Below, piece after piece: positions 27,598-36,601 of a DNA stretch of 40,898 bases (the first letter of the stretch is position 1; every line of letters begins with the position of its first letter). The DNA is from Bacilli bacterium (lineage in GTDB: Bacteria > Bacillota_I > Bacilli_A > RF39 > UBA660). The DNA is taken from contig JAFUNE010000021.1 in assembly GCA_017473105.1 (NCBI GenBank), positions 1 to 40,898 of the forward strand. Reading direction: 5' to 3'. Below the pieces are notes generated by a model. That model searched no databases. It saw nothing but the letters and a program-made list of their open reading frames with translations, and had not been told where the DNA came from. The position numbers were made by a program, and so were the translations under genes.

Positions 27598-29205
27598 TTA
27601 TTTTATATATGATATTTTAAATTTATGGATTTCTAAATGCTTAGCTGATTTATCATATTTCATCGCATATATTTCGTAATCGCCTGAGATATCAGGTAAA
27701 GAATTATATTGATTGGTTGTTTTATTATAAATAGAATAATAAGCATCATCATCAGATCTAAGTTGTGATGGAACAAATATTTTTAATTCGGATTTTATTT
27801 CCTTACTTAATACCCAATTTTCACTAGTTTCAATACTTTTTACTAATTTTGTTACACCTTCTTTATCATAATAAGCATTAATTATTGTATATTCTGTTTT
27901 ATCTTCATCAAAATAAGTTCCCCAATCTTGAATTTCAAGAGTACCATTACTTGGAAGTTTAGCATCAATTATCTCTTTATATTGATTTATTTTATTATAA
28001 TCTTCTGAGAACGTTGGAAACATACAGAAAGAACCGTAAATTAATAATAAGAACCCAATTATAAAACCAGCAACAATATTTTTAGTACATTTAAATCCAG
28101 CATTTTTGTATTTAAATCCTAAAATAATAGATAAAATTGGAATTGGTAACCAACACCAGAATACCCACATATTTTTAGTAAAATTAAATCCATGTTGAGG
28201 TATTGCTTTATCAACTAACGCTACTGAATATAAAGCACCCCATAAGCTTGCAATTGTTATTATAAATAATATTATCATTCCGTTTTTTATAAAATTTGGA
28301 TGATGATATTTTTTAATACCTTTAAAATTTGAATTATCTCCAATATTATTTTCTAAATTATCAAATGCTTTTCTAATAAAACTTATTAGTTCTAAATCAC
28401 ATCTATTTTTTTGCATGATTATAACTGTATTTTGTTTTGGATATTCAAGATAGAAATTAGTATCATTTTCAACACATCTACTTATTTCTGAATATTTAAT
28501 TGTAAGAGTAATAGATTCTCCTTTTCTGATGAAGTAGTCATCGTAGAATTCCATTTCAAATTTCGTATCAATAACTCCTTGTTTCTTTCTTGCATTAAAT
28601 ACTTGTTCGGAATAATGTTCTAATCTTACTTTATAAAGTATCATTACAAATATTTGATAAATGGCAAAGAATACTAATGTACCAACAAGATTTTTTGAAG
28701 TTATAACTATAATTGCCGAAATAATTAAATTTAAGATTAAGCCTCTAAGTACAAATACCCAATACATTCTTTTAGGAAAGTACTTTGCCATCTTTTTATA
28801 CTCATATCCATCAAGTATACTTTCACAACTATATAAATATTTTCCATCAGATTTTTTCTTCTTTTCTTTTTTTACTTCTTGTGTTGGTTCTTCTTCAACT
28901 TTAGCAACAATTTTATCATCATCTTTTGTTATATATTGGACTTCCTTAACGATTTTTGTCTTCGGTTTATTTTTTCTTACTTCATTAACAATTAGTGTAA
29001 TAATAAAAGATATAGTAAACCAAAAAATTATTAATATAATAGTCTCTTCAAAAAACTCTGGCCAAGTAGTAAAGGTTCCATCATCATTAGGAGCATCCAT
29101 AACCCATAATGATAGTAATGTCCAACAAATTGAAGGGATACCAAATAATTTTAGAAAGAAACTACTCTTTAAAAGACTTTGTTTTTTTTCTTTTTCTTTA
29201 CTCAA
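27598..29205 (-). CDS. YcxB-like domain membrane protein
   Basis: This 535-residue minus-strand protein starts at TTG 29205, six bases after GAGGTG; the GTG at 29214 is part of that binding site. It has two N-terminal spans, a Lys/Glu-rich linker (about 75-115) and two more spans (about 150-190). A domain near 205-290 resembles the YcxB-like family (FEMEFYDDYFIRKGESITLT, SEISRCVENDTNFYLEYP). Further spans (about 305-400) and a C-terminal external region follow. A TGGTATAAT-type minus promoter lies at 29247-29257. It converges on the relaxase gene with 14 bases between. Function is unknown. Confidence 0.6.
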   Translation of the reverse strand: MSKEKEKKQSLLKSSFFLKLFGIPSICWTLLSLWVMDAPNDDGTFTTWPEFFEETIILIIFWFTISFIITLIVNEVRKNKPKTKIVKEVQYITKDDDKIVAKVEEEPTQEVKKEKKKKSDGKYLYSCESILDGYEYKKMAKYFPKRMYWVFVLRGLILNLIISAIIVITSKNLVGTLVFFAIYQIFVMILYKVRLEHYSEQVFNARKKQGVIDTKFEMEFYDDYFIRKGESITLTIKYSEISRCVENDTNFYLEYPKQNTVIIMQKNRCDLELISFIRKAFDNLENNIGDNSNFKGIKKYHHPNFIKNGMIILFIITIASLWGALYSVALVDKAIPQHGFNFTKNMWVFWCWLPIPILSIILGFKYKNAGFKCTKNIVAGFIIGFLLLIYGSFCMFPTFSEDYNKINQYKEIIDAKLPSNGTLEIQDWGTYFDEDKTEYTIINAYYDKEGVTKLVKSIETSENWVLSKEIKSELKIFVPSQLRSDDDAYYSIYNKTTNQYNSLPDISGDYEIYAMKYDKSAKHLEIHKFKISYIK

Positions 29206-29302
29206 TTTAAACACCTCACAATAAACAAGAATTCTTATCTATAATGATTATACCATAAGTATAATGTATTTTTGATAATCATTACATTTTAATAACTATC
29301 AT

Positions 29303-30181
29303 TTAAATATTATTTTTCTTTGATTTTTTGTAGCAAAAATAGAATGTCATCATTCCAAAAGTGCATATTATTAAATCATCTATGTCTAATACACCAACTT
29401 TAAAAATAAATTGAAATAATTCAATCAATAATATAATAATAACTGATAAAGCAAAATTGAATTTAAACTTTTTAACTTTAAATAGTTCTATAATAAAATA
29501 TTCCAATGGCATAAACACCATCAAATTACCAAATATATTAATTATTATAGAGTAAATATTACTATTATTAATTACATCAACAATGGATTTAAATGGTATT
29601 AAATTATAACTATTAATACTATTATATCTTGCAAAAATAACCATATTAAACAACAATATTATATAATACACAAATATTATTATTTGTGAAAGTTTTTTAA
29701 CTTTCTTTTTATCTTCAATTTTTTCAACATAATTATTCCCATATATTTTATTACCAATAATTACTAAAACAGAAGCAATTCCCATAATAAATAGTCTAAC
29801 AAAATAATTTAATTCAATATTTGGATCATACTCAAATCTTAAATAAAACAAGAATGACAAGATTGATAATACATAAAAGAATACTACAAGTTTAAATTGA
29901 ATATTAAATCTATTCTTTTTACTAATCTCATTATATTCGAGTAATTGTTCAATATTATCTTTTGGTTTCTTGTTTTCCTCTCCATTCAATAATTCTGATA
30001 CTTCAACATTTAATTCTTTTGATAATGGAAGAAGCAAAGAAATATCAGGAGTACCTCTACCAGTTTCCCATCTTGAAATTGCTTTTTCCGTAACAAATAA
30101 CTTTTCTGCTAATTCATCTTGAGTAATTCCTAATTCTTTTCTTTTCTGTTTTATAAAATTAGAAATTTTATTTAGATCCAT
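29303..30181 (-). CDS. HTH (XRE) regulator fused to a VanZ-like membrane domain
   Basis: This 292-residue protein starts at ATG 30181 after AGGTGA; GTG 30190 is rejected. Residues 1-63 form a Cro/C1-type helix-turn-helix (IKQKRKELGITQDELAEKL, RWETGRGTPDISLLLPLS). Four to six membrane spans follow from about residue 85. The C-terminal part carries VanZ-like features: NLIPFKSI, NIFGNLMVFMPLEYF, and IELFQFIFKVGVLDIDDL with its Asp-rich loop. A membrane-bound regulator sensing envelope or lipoglycopeptide stress is the natural reading. Its start overlaps the end of the upstream gene by 14 bases. Confidence 0.78.
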   Translation of the reverse strand: MDLNKISNFIKQKRKELGITQDELAEKLFVTEKAISRWETGRGTPDISLLLPLSKELNVEVSELLNGEENKKPKDNIEQLLEYNEISKKNRFNIQFKLVVFFYVLSILSFLFYLRFEYDPNIELNYFVRLFIMGIASVLVIIGNKIYGNNYVEKIEDKKKVKKLSQIIIFVYYIILLFNMVIFARYNSINSYNLIPFKSIVDVINNSNIYSIIINIFGNLMVFMPLEYFIIELFKVKKFKFNFALSVIIILLIELFQFIFKVGVLDIDDLIICTFGMMTFYFCYKKSKKNNI

Positions 30182-30815
30182 TTTTATCACCTACCAATTC
30201 GCAGTTATGTGTTTCTAAATATGCTTCATATTCATCATGTGTTTTTTCATTTCGTTCGTTATAAGATATATTTATTATACCACTAATATTTAAAATCTCA
30301 TAATGCTTACCTATACTATAATGAAAACTATCCATAGCACCAGCAGAATATGAATACACTTCGTAATTAGTATCACAATAATAGTGCATATCATCATATA
30401 TGTCATTCATACCACTTTCTTCGTCTAATCCTGTACCAAATGCTAGTAGAAAGACAAAAAATAATGGCAAGAAAAATATATAACCAAATATTACTATCAA
30501 GACTGAAATAATCTTTATAGAATGTTTTTCCATAAATCCTGTTACACATAATAATATAATATTAGAAAAAGCAAAAAAGCATTGTAGTGTATTTTTAGAA
30601 AATAACCATATTAATAAGTAAACAATAATTATTAAAGTTTTATATTTTATTTTCTTTCTAAAAATAATTAAAATAATTGCATTTACTATTATTATAACAA
30701 ACATAAATATTTGGTATAACAATCCATAAATTTTTAAACTTTCTAAAAATAAATTATAAATTATAAACAACACCAACATAACTAAAGCATAATAATCAAT
30801 GAAGTTTTTTCTCAT
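30168..30815 (-). CDS. Membrane protein of unknown function
   Basis: This 215-residue protein is not recognised. It has about five hydrophobic spans in the first 130 residues (Ile/Phe/Leu-rich) and a C-terminal external domain of about 75 residues rich in Tyr, Asp, His and Glu. GAAGGGA precedes the ATG at 30815. It overlaps the HTH-VanZ fusion by 14 bases and is therefore translationally coupled to it; the two could act as a sensor and regulator pair. Confidence 0.6.
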   Translation of the reverse strand: MRKNFIDYYALVMLVLFIIYNLFLESLKIYGLLYQIFMFVIIIVNAIILIIFRKKIKYKTLIIIVYLLIWLFSKNTLQCFFAFSNIILLCVTGFMEKHSIKIISVLIVIFGYIFFLPLFFVFLLAFGTGLDEESGMNDIYDDMHYYCDTNYEVYSYSAGAMDSFHYSIGKHYEILNISGIINISYNERNEKTHDEYEAYLETHNCELVGDKNGSK

Positions 30816-30929
30816 AAAAATCCCTTCTTTCTAAAACAATCTTATTATAATTGCAAAAAGAAGTCATCCTATGAATCGTAGGATTTAAATAAATATGGTA
30901 TAATAGTTAATTGCAAAGGAGGATTGTTT

Positions 30930-31592
30930 ATGGAACAAAAAATGGATGAATTAATAAAAAGTATCAACAATCTATCTGGTTTTTCATGGAGCGACTTAAT
31001 TAGTCTGATTGCATTAATTGGTTCTTGGATTACTATATTTTTATTATTGAAAGAAAAGTATGAAAACAATAGACCATATTTGCAAATATCATTTGAATTA
31101 GTAAGATCAAATCTTACGTGTATTGTATTGAGAAACGTTGGCAAAGTACCATTAGTATTAACAAATATACATTATGATGAAGCGTTTATTAATCAACTTG
31201 ATGAAAGAGATAGAAAATACTTGAATGACAATAAAATAAATAAGTTAACTATATTTCCAGGCAAAGAATGGATTGTTTGTTTAGGAGTTATAGTTCCAGA
31301 TATATTAAATAATTTTGATAAAAAATTATTAAGCGTTGATTATGAATATAAAAAACTAAATGGTATAAGAAAATACAAAGAAAATACTGAAATCGACTTT
31401 GAACAATATTCTAGATTTTTAGTTTATATTTCTGAAATCGATGAGTTAATGCAAGTAAATAAGAAAATAGAATCTAATACTAAAAATTTAGAAAAAAGAC
31501 TAAAAAATATTGAAACTAGTATTGTTCAATATCACAATATACAAGATACATTTATTAATACGATTGTAAATGGTTATAAGGAGAAAGATTAG
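30930..31592 (+). CDS. Single-span protein with coiled-coil C terminus
   Basis: This 220-residue protein starts at ATG 30930 after AAAGGAGG. It has one membrane span (about 21-40, LISLIALIGSWITIFLLL), then a beta-rich domain (about 50-150) with NRPYLQISFELVRSNLTCIV-type strands followed by VLRNVGKVPLVL. Such domains occur in many small defence-type and accessory membrane proteins. The C-terminal coiled coil spans about 170-205. A TGGTATAAT promoter lies at 30896-30904. The next gene starts 3 bases after the stop, so they form an operon. Confidence 0.55.
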   Translation: MEQKMDELIKSINNLSGFSWSDLISLIALIGSWITIFLLLKEKYENNRPYLQISFELVRSNLTCIVLRNVGKVPLVLTNIHYDEAFINQLDERDRKYLNDNKINKLTIFPGKEWIVCLGVIVPDILNNFDKKLLSVDYEYKKLNGIRKYKENTEIDFEQYSRFLVYISEIDELMQVNKKIESNTKNLEKRLKNIETSIVQYHNIQDTFINTIVNGYKEKD

Positions 31593-31594
31593 AC

Positions 31595-32212
31595 ATGAGC
31601 AAAGAAAATCAAATAAAAAGAGATATTCAAAAAGATATAGATGAAATACAATCATTACTAGAACAAAATAATAGTACAGAAGATGAATTAACTAAACTAC
31701 ACATAAAAATAGATGGTAAGTATCAATCTAAAATTACAACTTGGGGTAAGAGTTGTTATAATTGGTACGATAAAAACGGATTTGATTATAACTATATGAG
31801 TATTGACTCGTTAAGACATAATTTACTAAATATGAAAAGTAAATTAGAAGGATATTTGCAAACATTTACTTTAGCACCTATTGTTCCGTCTAGTTCTAAA
31901 ACAGTAAACTATATCAATAATAATACAAATAACAATACAAATAATAACAAAAATTCTAATACTAATATAAACGAAATCAAAATAGATTTTAAACAAATTG
32001 AAAAAACAATTAATGATATGGAATCGTTGACATCAACTGAAACTCAAGAAGCATTAGAAAAATTAAAAGAATTAGAAAAAATATATAATTCAAAAGAATC
32101 CAGAAAAGCAAAATGGGAAACTGCAAAGAAAATACTTGTTTGGGTAGCAGATAAAAGTGTTGATGTGGCAATTGCTTATTTTCCAGTAATAATGAGCATA
32201 TTGAATAAATAA
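31595..32212 (+). CDS. Protein with Asn-rich linker and hydrophobic C terminus
   Basis: This 205-residue protein is not recognised. An N-terminal helical domain (about 1-90, with WGKSCYNWYDKNGFDYNYMS) is followed by an Asn/Thr-rich linker (about 105-125), a helical segment (about 128-165) and a short hydrophobic end (KILVWVADKSVDVAIAYFPV, about 182-201) that could insert in a membrane. GGAGAAAG precedes the ATG. As the second gene of a two-gene unit in an accessory region, it may be the partner of the single-span protein. No function is assigned. Confidence 0.5.
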   Translation: MSKENQIKRDIQKDIDEIQSLLEQNNSTEDELTKLHIKIDGKYQSKITTWGKSCYNWYDKNGFDYNYMSIDSLRHNLLNMKSKLEGYLQTFTLAPIVPSSSKTVNYINNNTNNNTNNNKNSNTNINEIKIDFKQIEKTINDMESLTSTETQEALEKLKELEKIYNSKESRKAKWETAKKILVWVADKSVDVAIAYFPVIMSILNK

Positions 32213-32307
32213 AAGAAATATGTTATATTATTAATGGATGATTTATATATCTAAATCTTCGGAGAAAAGTTGTGTACTTATTCAACTACTGCTCCAGAAG
32301 ATAAAAC

Positions 32308-32336
32308 AAAATACATCAACCAGATGTATTTTTTTT
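32308..32336 (+). terminator. Rho-independent terminator
   Basis: A perfect 10-base-pair stem (32308-32317 with 32323-32332), AACCA loop and a T run end the two-gene plus-strand unit. Confidence 0.9.
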
Positions 32337-32342
32337 GCATAA

Positions 32343-32371
32343 AAAAAATAGGCTTTAAATACCTATTTTTT
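32343..32371 (-). terminator. Terminator of the minus-strand gene
   Basis: A 10-base-pair stem (32343-32352 with 32362-32371) overlaps the stop codon of the gene at 32363 and gives a T run when read on the minus strand. Confidence 0.75.
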
Positions 32372-32920
32372 AACTTTTTCTACTGGTTTTTCTTCACTTG
32401 AATTAAAATCTCCAGTAAGTAATGATTCTGGAATAATTATTTTTTTATCAGAATAATGTATTTTTAAATCATCAACGTTTAATCCATATTTAGCAACTTC
32501 TAGTTCAAAATCCTTTTTAATTGATGCAATAAGAATATCTAAACATTGTTGTGCTTGTTCAGAACTTATACCTATATCAGAAAGATGTTTTCCAAGTAAT
32601 AAAATTTGAGTTTCTAATGAACTTTTATCTAATAAAGATAATTTAGATAGAAATTCATCACTAGTTCCTTTTTGTACAGCATCAGCAAATTTTTCAATTT
32701 TTCTTAGTTCACTTATTTTAAATGCTCTATTAAATTTGTTTTTTAAATCATTATTATTGCTATATAGTAAAGCAGTTTTAATATCATCTCTAACAAATTG
32801 ACTATGACTATCAAGAACATCCGCTAATTCTTCATCAGATAAATTCAATGAGTATAAATGTAAAACAATTAAACTAGCAGGATGTCTAATAAAAAGAACA
32901 TTTTCTGTTTTTCTTTCCAC
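32363..32920 (-). CDS. Hypothetical soluble protein
   Basis: This 185-residue protein is mainly alpha-helical, without membrane spans, and starts at GTG 32920 after GGGGGA. It has Leu/Asp/Ser-rich helices (LHLYSLNLSDEELADVLDS near 21-39, ISSEQAQQCLDILIASIKKD near 118-137) and a short Lys-rich C terminus (EKPVEKVKK). I recognise no family. It is monocistronic with its own terminator. Confidence 0.55.
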   Translation of the reverse strand: MERKTENVLFIRHPASLIVLHLYSLNLSDEELADVLDSHSQFVRDDIKTALLYSNNNDLKNKFNRAFKISELRKIEKFADAVQKGTSDEFLSKLSLLDKSSLETQILLLGKHLSDIGISSEQAQQCLDILIASIKKDFELEVAKYGLNVDDLKIHYSDKKIIIPESLLTGDFNSSEEKPVEKVKK

Positions 32921-33015
32921 AATAATTCCCCCTTAGATGTGCATATTATACCACATAATCGAAATAATTCCAAGATATACTCAATTATATTTGTTCTATA
33001 GAATAAATTAACTTG

Positions 33016-33468
33016 CTATGAGAAGTAGGCGAAAATACAATACATTATTGTATATATTAAATAACCCCAAAAAATATATGAAATAATTGTCCAAATATTT
33101 TTATCATTATTCTCTTCATTTTTATTTGTATTTAATTTAGAACCATTTTCTAAATTACTAGGTTTATTATGATTACTATTAATATAACTATTATTATCAG
33201 ATTTCTTATTGTTAAAATAATAATCTAAAGTATATTTGGATTCAAACTTAGGACATGCCTCATGATCAGAATATATTTTAAAAACAGGTTGATGCTCATG
33301 ATATTTTATAAGACATATTCCCCTTGGATGTTTTGATGAATTGTGAGTGTAGTGTTTACAATCCGAACAAGTTCTAGAATCGCTATTTTTTTTCTCATTA
33401 ATATTTAAATCTTTTTTCCAAGGTTCTATAGTTTTAGTATTTTCTTCTAAATCAGTAGCTTTTATCAT
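33016..33468 (-). CDS. Cys-cluster protein with C-terminal membrane anchor
   Basis: This 150-residue protein has an N-terminal cluster CSDCKHYTHN (about 34-43) with further Cys/His residues (GICLIKYHEH, ACPKF, up to about 74), consistent with a small metal-binding domain. A long Asn/Ser/Lys-rich linker (about 85-122) and a C-terminal tail anchor (IISYIFWGYLIYTIMYCIFA) follow. GGAG precedes ATG 33468. The phage- and element-type cysteine pattern resembles loading-clamp-like zinc proteins only vaguely, so function is not assigned. Confidence 0.5.
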   Translation of the reverse strand: MIKATDLEENTKTIEPWKKDLNINEKKNSDSRTCSDCKHYTHNSSKHPRGICLIKYHEHQPVFKIYSDHEACPKFESKYTLDYYFNNKKSDNNSYINSNHNKPSNLENGSKLNTNKNEENNDKNIWTIISYIFWGYLIYTIMYCIFAYFS

Positions 33469-33533
33469 ATTCTCACTCCAATTATTATAATTAGTATACC
33501 ATATATATAATTTAACAAAGTAGAATACAAAAT

Positions 33534-33561
33534 AAAAATTCAGAACAATCTGAATTTTTTT
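33534..33561 (-). terminator. Terminator of the aminopeptidase-like gene
   Basis: An 11-base-pair stem (33534-33544 with 33549-33559) with T-rich ends on both strands, lying directly after the minus-strand gene that ends at 33569. Confidence 0.8.
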
Positions 33562-33568
33562 ATTTAAA

Positions 33569-34765
33569 TTATATTTTCCATCTACCTTTATCCATTAAAA
33601 GTATTTTTTGTTTTCCTTTAGTCTCTGCTTCTACAGAAATACTATCATCACCAAATACATAATCAGTATGATAATCTGATTCAAAGAAATTAAAATATCT
33701 TTTTCCTCTTTCTTCTAATCTCTTATCATCAATTCCAATACATTCACGAATAGAATTTCCTAAAGCAAAATGACAACCAGTATTTTCATCTAAAATAACA
33801 GAATCATAAAATTGTCCAGTTCTCGCAAGAGGTGTAGTTTGTGACACAAGTGCGATTTCTCCAATTCTATTCATTTTATTAGATGGTCTAAGAATAATTT
33901 TATTAAATGTATCACTATTACTTTCACAATCAGTTAATTTACCTCTTTCAAAAGTAAATGTTGCATTTTCAACATCTATATCATAATAGAATCTTCTTTT
34001 TTTAGATAAAACAATTTTACCATCACCAGAATAACAATTAGGGGAAGTAAAAATTTCATAAGATGGATAATTAAAACGACCGAAATGACTTCCTATTCCA
34101 TTAGGTTCACTAACCCAAATTGAGTGAGGATTTAAAGCAATTCTAAAGTCAGTACCTAAATCAGTATGAAAAGTTAAATTTCTAATTCTCATTTTATTTA
34201 GTTCATCTTTTCTTTCTATTCTACGAGTAACTTCTCTTTTTTCAACTTTTGGATCTAATAAAGTTTTATTAATTCTAATCCATAATTCTCCTAAAAGATC
34301 AGGGTCACCTAATAAACTTTCTGCCCATGCTTTATTAGGATAAGCAGTTACAGTTTTATCTTCAGTAGGTAGAATATCAATTCTATCAAAAACAGTTTTA
34401 TTATATTCTCTTAACAATTGATAATATTTTACAGAATAATCACTATAATAATCATTAGATAAATCAGTTACAGAATTATTAAAATAAATAACTTTCATAT
34501 TACCTATAGGATTATTAAATTTAGGTATAAATTTTCTTATTTCCGCATCTGAAGGATTTGTATCAAAGAATGATTTAACTTTATCATTATCAAAATCTAT
34601 AATAATAAGATTTTTTATATGAAACTCATCTTTTAATTCTTCAATGATTTCTCTCATATCATCTAAACAAAAACTTGCATGAAAGACAACAGTAGAATAA
34701 CGCTTATTACATAAACAAGCATTTAAGATTTTTCTTAGATAATTTTTTTTCATTCTTTTAGTCAT
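33569..34765 (-). CDS. M29 family aminopeptidase
   Basis: This 398-residue protein starts at ATG 34765, four bases after GGAGG; 17 additional upstream codons are not supported by any binding site. The C-terminal part shows the M29 (AmpS/PepS) pattern: NYPSYEIFTSPN, GEIALVSQTTPLARTG, and FYDSVILDENTGCHFALGNS, which contribute the metal ligands Glu, Glu, His and further His/Asp residues (YHTDYVFG). These enzymes release N-terminal amino acids from peptides in the cytoplasm. The N-terminal 150 residues are divergent but of normal length. Confidence 0.82.
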   Translation of the reverse strand: MTKRMKKNYLRKILNACLCNKRYSTVVFHASFCLDDMREIIEELKDEFHIKNLIIIDFDNDKVKSFFDTNPSDAEIRKFIPKFNNPIGNMKVIYFNNSVTDLSNDYYSDYSVKYYQLLREYNKTVFDRIDILPTEDKTVTAYPNKAWAESLLGDPDLLGELWIRINKTLLDPKVEKREVTRRIERKDELNKMRIRNLTFHTDLGTDFRIALNPHSIWVSEPNGIGSHFGRFNYPSYEIFTSPNCYSGDGKIVLSKKRRFYYDIDVENATFTFERGKLTDCESNSDTFNKIILRPSNKMNRIGEIALVSQTTPLARTGQFYDSVILDENTGCHFALGNSIRECIGIDDKRLEERGKRYFNFFESDYHTDYVFGDDSISVEAETKGKQKILLMDKGRWKI

Positions 34766-34820
34766 AATTCCTCCACAAAAGTATTGATTATTGTAACATA
34801 AATAATAATTAATCACAAAT

Positions 34821-34848
34821 AAAAAAAGTAGAATATTATCTATTCTAC
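34821..34848 (-). terminator. Rho-independent terminator (minus strand)
   Basis: GTAGAATA and its complement form an 8-base-pair stem (34828-34835 with 34841-34848), followed on the minus strand by seven T residues (34821-34827). Confidence 0.85.
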
Positions 34849-34860
34849 AATTTCTATAAT

Positions 34861-35322
34861 TTATAAGCCCAATATAAGTCCTAATAAAAGAAATAATAAA
34901 GGAGCACCAGCTAATAAAAGACCATAAGAAGCAGGTTTATTTACCTGAACTTCATTACTTTTAAATCCGCATATTATAGAAGTAATAGCGAGAGGTATAC
35001 CAACAGTCATATAATAAACACCAACTAACCACCAAACAGCTCCATCCTCAGCTTCACTTGTATCTCCACCAGATGCTATAAAACAATACAAAATTAAAAA
35101 GATAGGTATTAAAGATAAAATTAAACAAATTTTACCTCTCTTTTCACTTTTTTTATAAATCTTCATTTGTTCTTCAGCTGAAATAGTATTAACATTTGTA
35201 TTATTCATATTATTTGTATTATTCATATTATTTGTATTATTCATATTATTTGTATTAGTACAGTTAGGACAACTATTATTAACTAAAGCACTTCCACATT
35301 TTCCACAATAATTATAATTCAT
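34861..35322 (-). CDS. Zinc-ribbon membrane protein with Asn-rich repeat
   Basis: This 153-residue protein starts at ATG 35322 after GGAG. A short zinc ribbon (CGKCGSALVNNSCPNC, about 6-21) is followed by three exact repeats of six residues (NNMNNT-type) encoded by an 18-base tandem repeat. A basic segment and three to four membrane spans (about 70-90, 100-120, 132-152) follow. It resembles the DUF4190-type ribbon membrane proteins common in Firmicutes. Function is unknown; the repeat makes the linker length variable. Confidence 0.62.
   Translation of the reverse strand: MNYNYCGKCGSALVNNSCPNCTNTNNMNNTNNMNNTNNMNNTNVNTISAEEQMKIYKKSEKRGKICLILSLIPIFLILYCFIASGGDTSEAEDGAVWWLVGVYYMTVGIPLAITSIICGFKSNEVQVNKPASYGLLLAGAPLLFLLLGLILGL
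35201..35254 (-). repeat. 18-base tandem repeat, three perfect copies
   Basis: TTATTCATATTATTTGTA occurs three times in a row (35201-35218, 35219-35236, 35237-35254) in frame inside the zinc-ribbon gene, encoding the Asn/Met/Thr linker. Copy number could vary by slippage without breaking the frame. Confidence 0.95.
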
Positions 35323-35488
35323 AAACAAAACTCCTTTATTATATTATAAAGCAAAAAAGAAAAAGATAAATAAAATCATAAAATTATAATGACAAATAAT
35401 GTATATTTAAATATCAAAAAATATAGTATAATGAAATAGTAGAAGAGTATAAGATAATTAGCTAGAAGAATTAACGGGAGTTGATTAT

Positions 35489-36529
35489 GTGAAAGAAATA
35501 GATATGAGAGTAAGGGATTCAGAACTTGCTTTAGAGTGGTTTAAAAATGGATTATTTTCATTAAATGATGAAATAGATTCTATTGAAGACAAAAATAGGA
35601 AATATGGATTTAATTTTAAAAATCGTAATGAAAATCTAACAGAAGAAGAATTAGTTGCTAAAATGTCTATTAAATACAATAATATTTGTGTACCAATCGC
35701 AATGGCTGTAGAACATATGATGAAAGCTGTATTAATTGGTGATAAGTTTGTTAATGATAGACCAAACTTTAATAGACAATCAGTAGTATCAGAAATAATG
35801 CGCAATGTAAGAAACTCTTATAAAAAGAATGGTCATGACTTTGAAGCTTTAATAAGATATATAGAAACAACAATTGATCCAAACTTTTCTCAAAATGTAG
35901 CTACAAAATATGCTGCAATTAGGGGAGATACTAGATTTTATGATACTCGATTATCAAGAAATTCTGTAGTTGACTTTGTTTCACCAAAAGAAAGACTAGA
36001 AGCAGCAACAAAGGAATACACTCAAGGATTTATTGAATTCCGTTATTTATATGAAAAAGATGAACAATATCTTAAAAATGTAGATTTAATAAAACTAATT
36101 CATTATGCCTTAGCAATTCAAGAAGCTTGTTTAGGACTATTAAAAAGAATGCGTTTAGTCTCATCATTTGATACTTCTTCATACATGCTTGCAAGCGTTC
36201 CTAAAAAGTCAGTAGAAGATATAATTGCAGATGAAAAGAAAAAAGAAGTAAAAGATGCAATTAGTATTCTTATAGAAGAAGCTGCAAAAGAAGGAGTAGA
36301 CCTAACTAGAATTATACAAAAAGCAAATAGTCGTTATATACAAGATATAGAAGAAACATGTCATGCTTCTTCAGTAAGAAATACATTGTTAGAATATGGA
36401 ATAGCTAAACCAGAAAGAAGATATCAAAGACCTCAAAATTATGGTGGAGATTTAAGAGCAGAATTAGAAAAGTTATTCAATGATGTTAAAGCAGAACATG
36501 TAGAAGATGAAAATGTAATCAAACTATAA
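35489..36529 (+). CDS. Hypothetical helical protein
   Basis: This 346-residue protein starts with GTG 35489, eight bases after GGGAG; an ATG two bases earlier is followed directly by TGA. It is helical and soluble. The segment NNICVPIAMAVEHMMKAVLIG (about 65-85) and NGHDFEALIRYI (about 112-123) faintly recall HEPN-type domains, but no catalytic R-x4-6-H is evident. The C-terminal 60 residues are charged. A TATAAT at 35427-35432 lies in a stretch shared with the promoter of the next gene. Function is unknown. Confidence 0.6.
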   Translation: MKEIDMRVRDSELALEWFKNGLFSLNDEIDSIEDKNRKYGFNFKNRNENLTEEELVAKMSIKYNNICVPIAMAVEHMMKAVLIGDKFVNDRPNFNRQSVVSEIMRNVRNSYKKNGHDFEALIRYIETTIDPNFSQNVATKYAAIRGDTRFYDTRLSRNSVVDFVSPKERLEAATKEYTQGFIEFRYLYEKDEQYLKNVDLIKLIHYALAIQEACLGLLKRMRLVSSFDTSSYMLASVPKKSVEDIIADEKKKEVKDAISILIEEAAKEGVDLTRIIQKANSRYIQDIEETCHASSVRNTLLEYGIAKPERRYQRPQNYGGDLRAELEKLFNDVKAEHVEDENVIKL

Positions 36530-36556
36530 AAACTCAGTTTTACCTGAGTTTTTTTA
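36529..36556 (+). terminator. Rho-independent terminator
   Basis: A 9-base-pair stem (36529-36537 with 36544-36552), loop TTTTAC and a T run directly after the hypothetical gene. Confidence 0.9.
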
Positions 36557-36601
36557 TTTAATAAATTGTAGTATAATGAAATAGTAGAGTGGTGTAAGAG
36601 T

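Noticed and set aside
28661..29224. 187-residue plus-strand frame opposite the YcxB-like gene
   Set aside because: It is the antisense of a well-supported minus-strand gene and has no ribosome binding site.
35485..35805. Minus-strand frame opposite the hypothetical gene at 35489
   Set aside because: Antisense shadow of a gene with a promoter, ribosome binding site and terminator on the plus strand.
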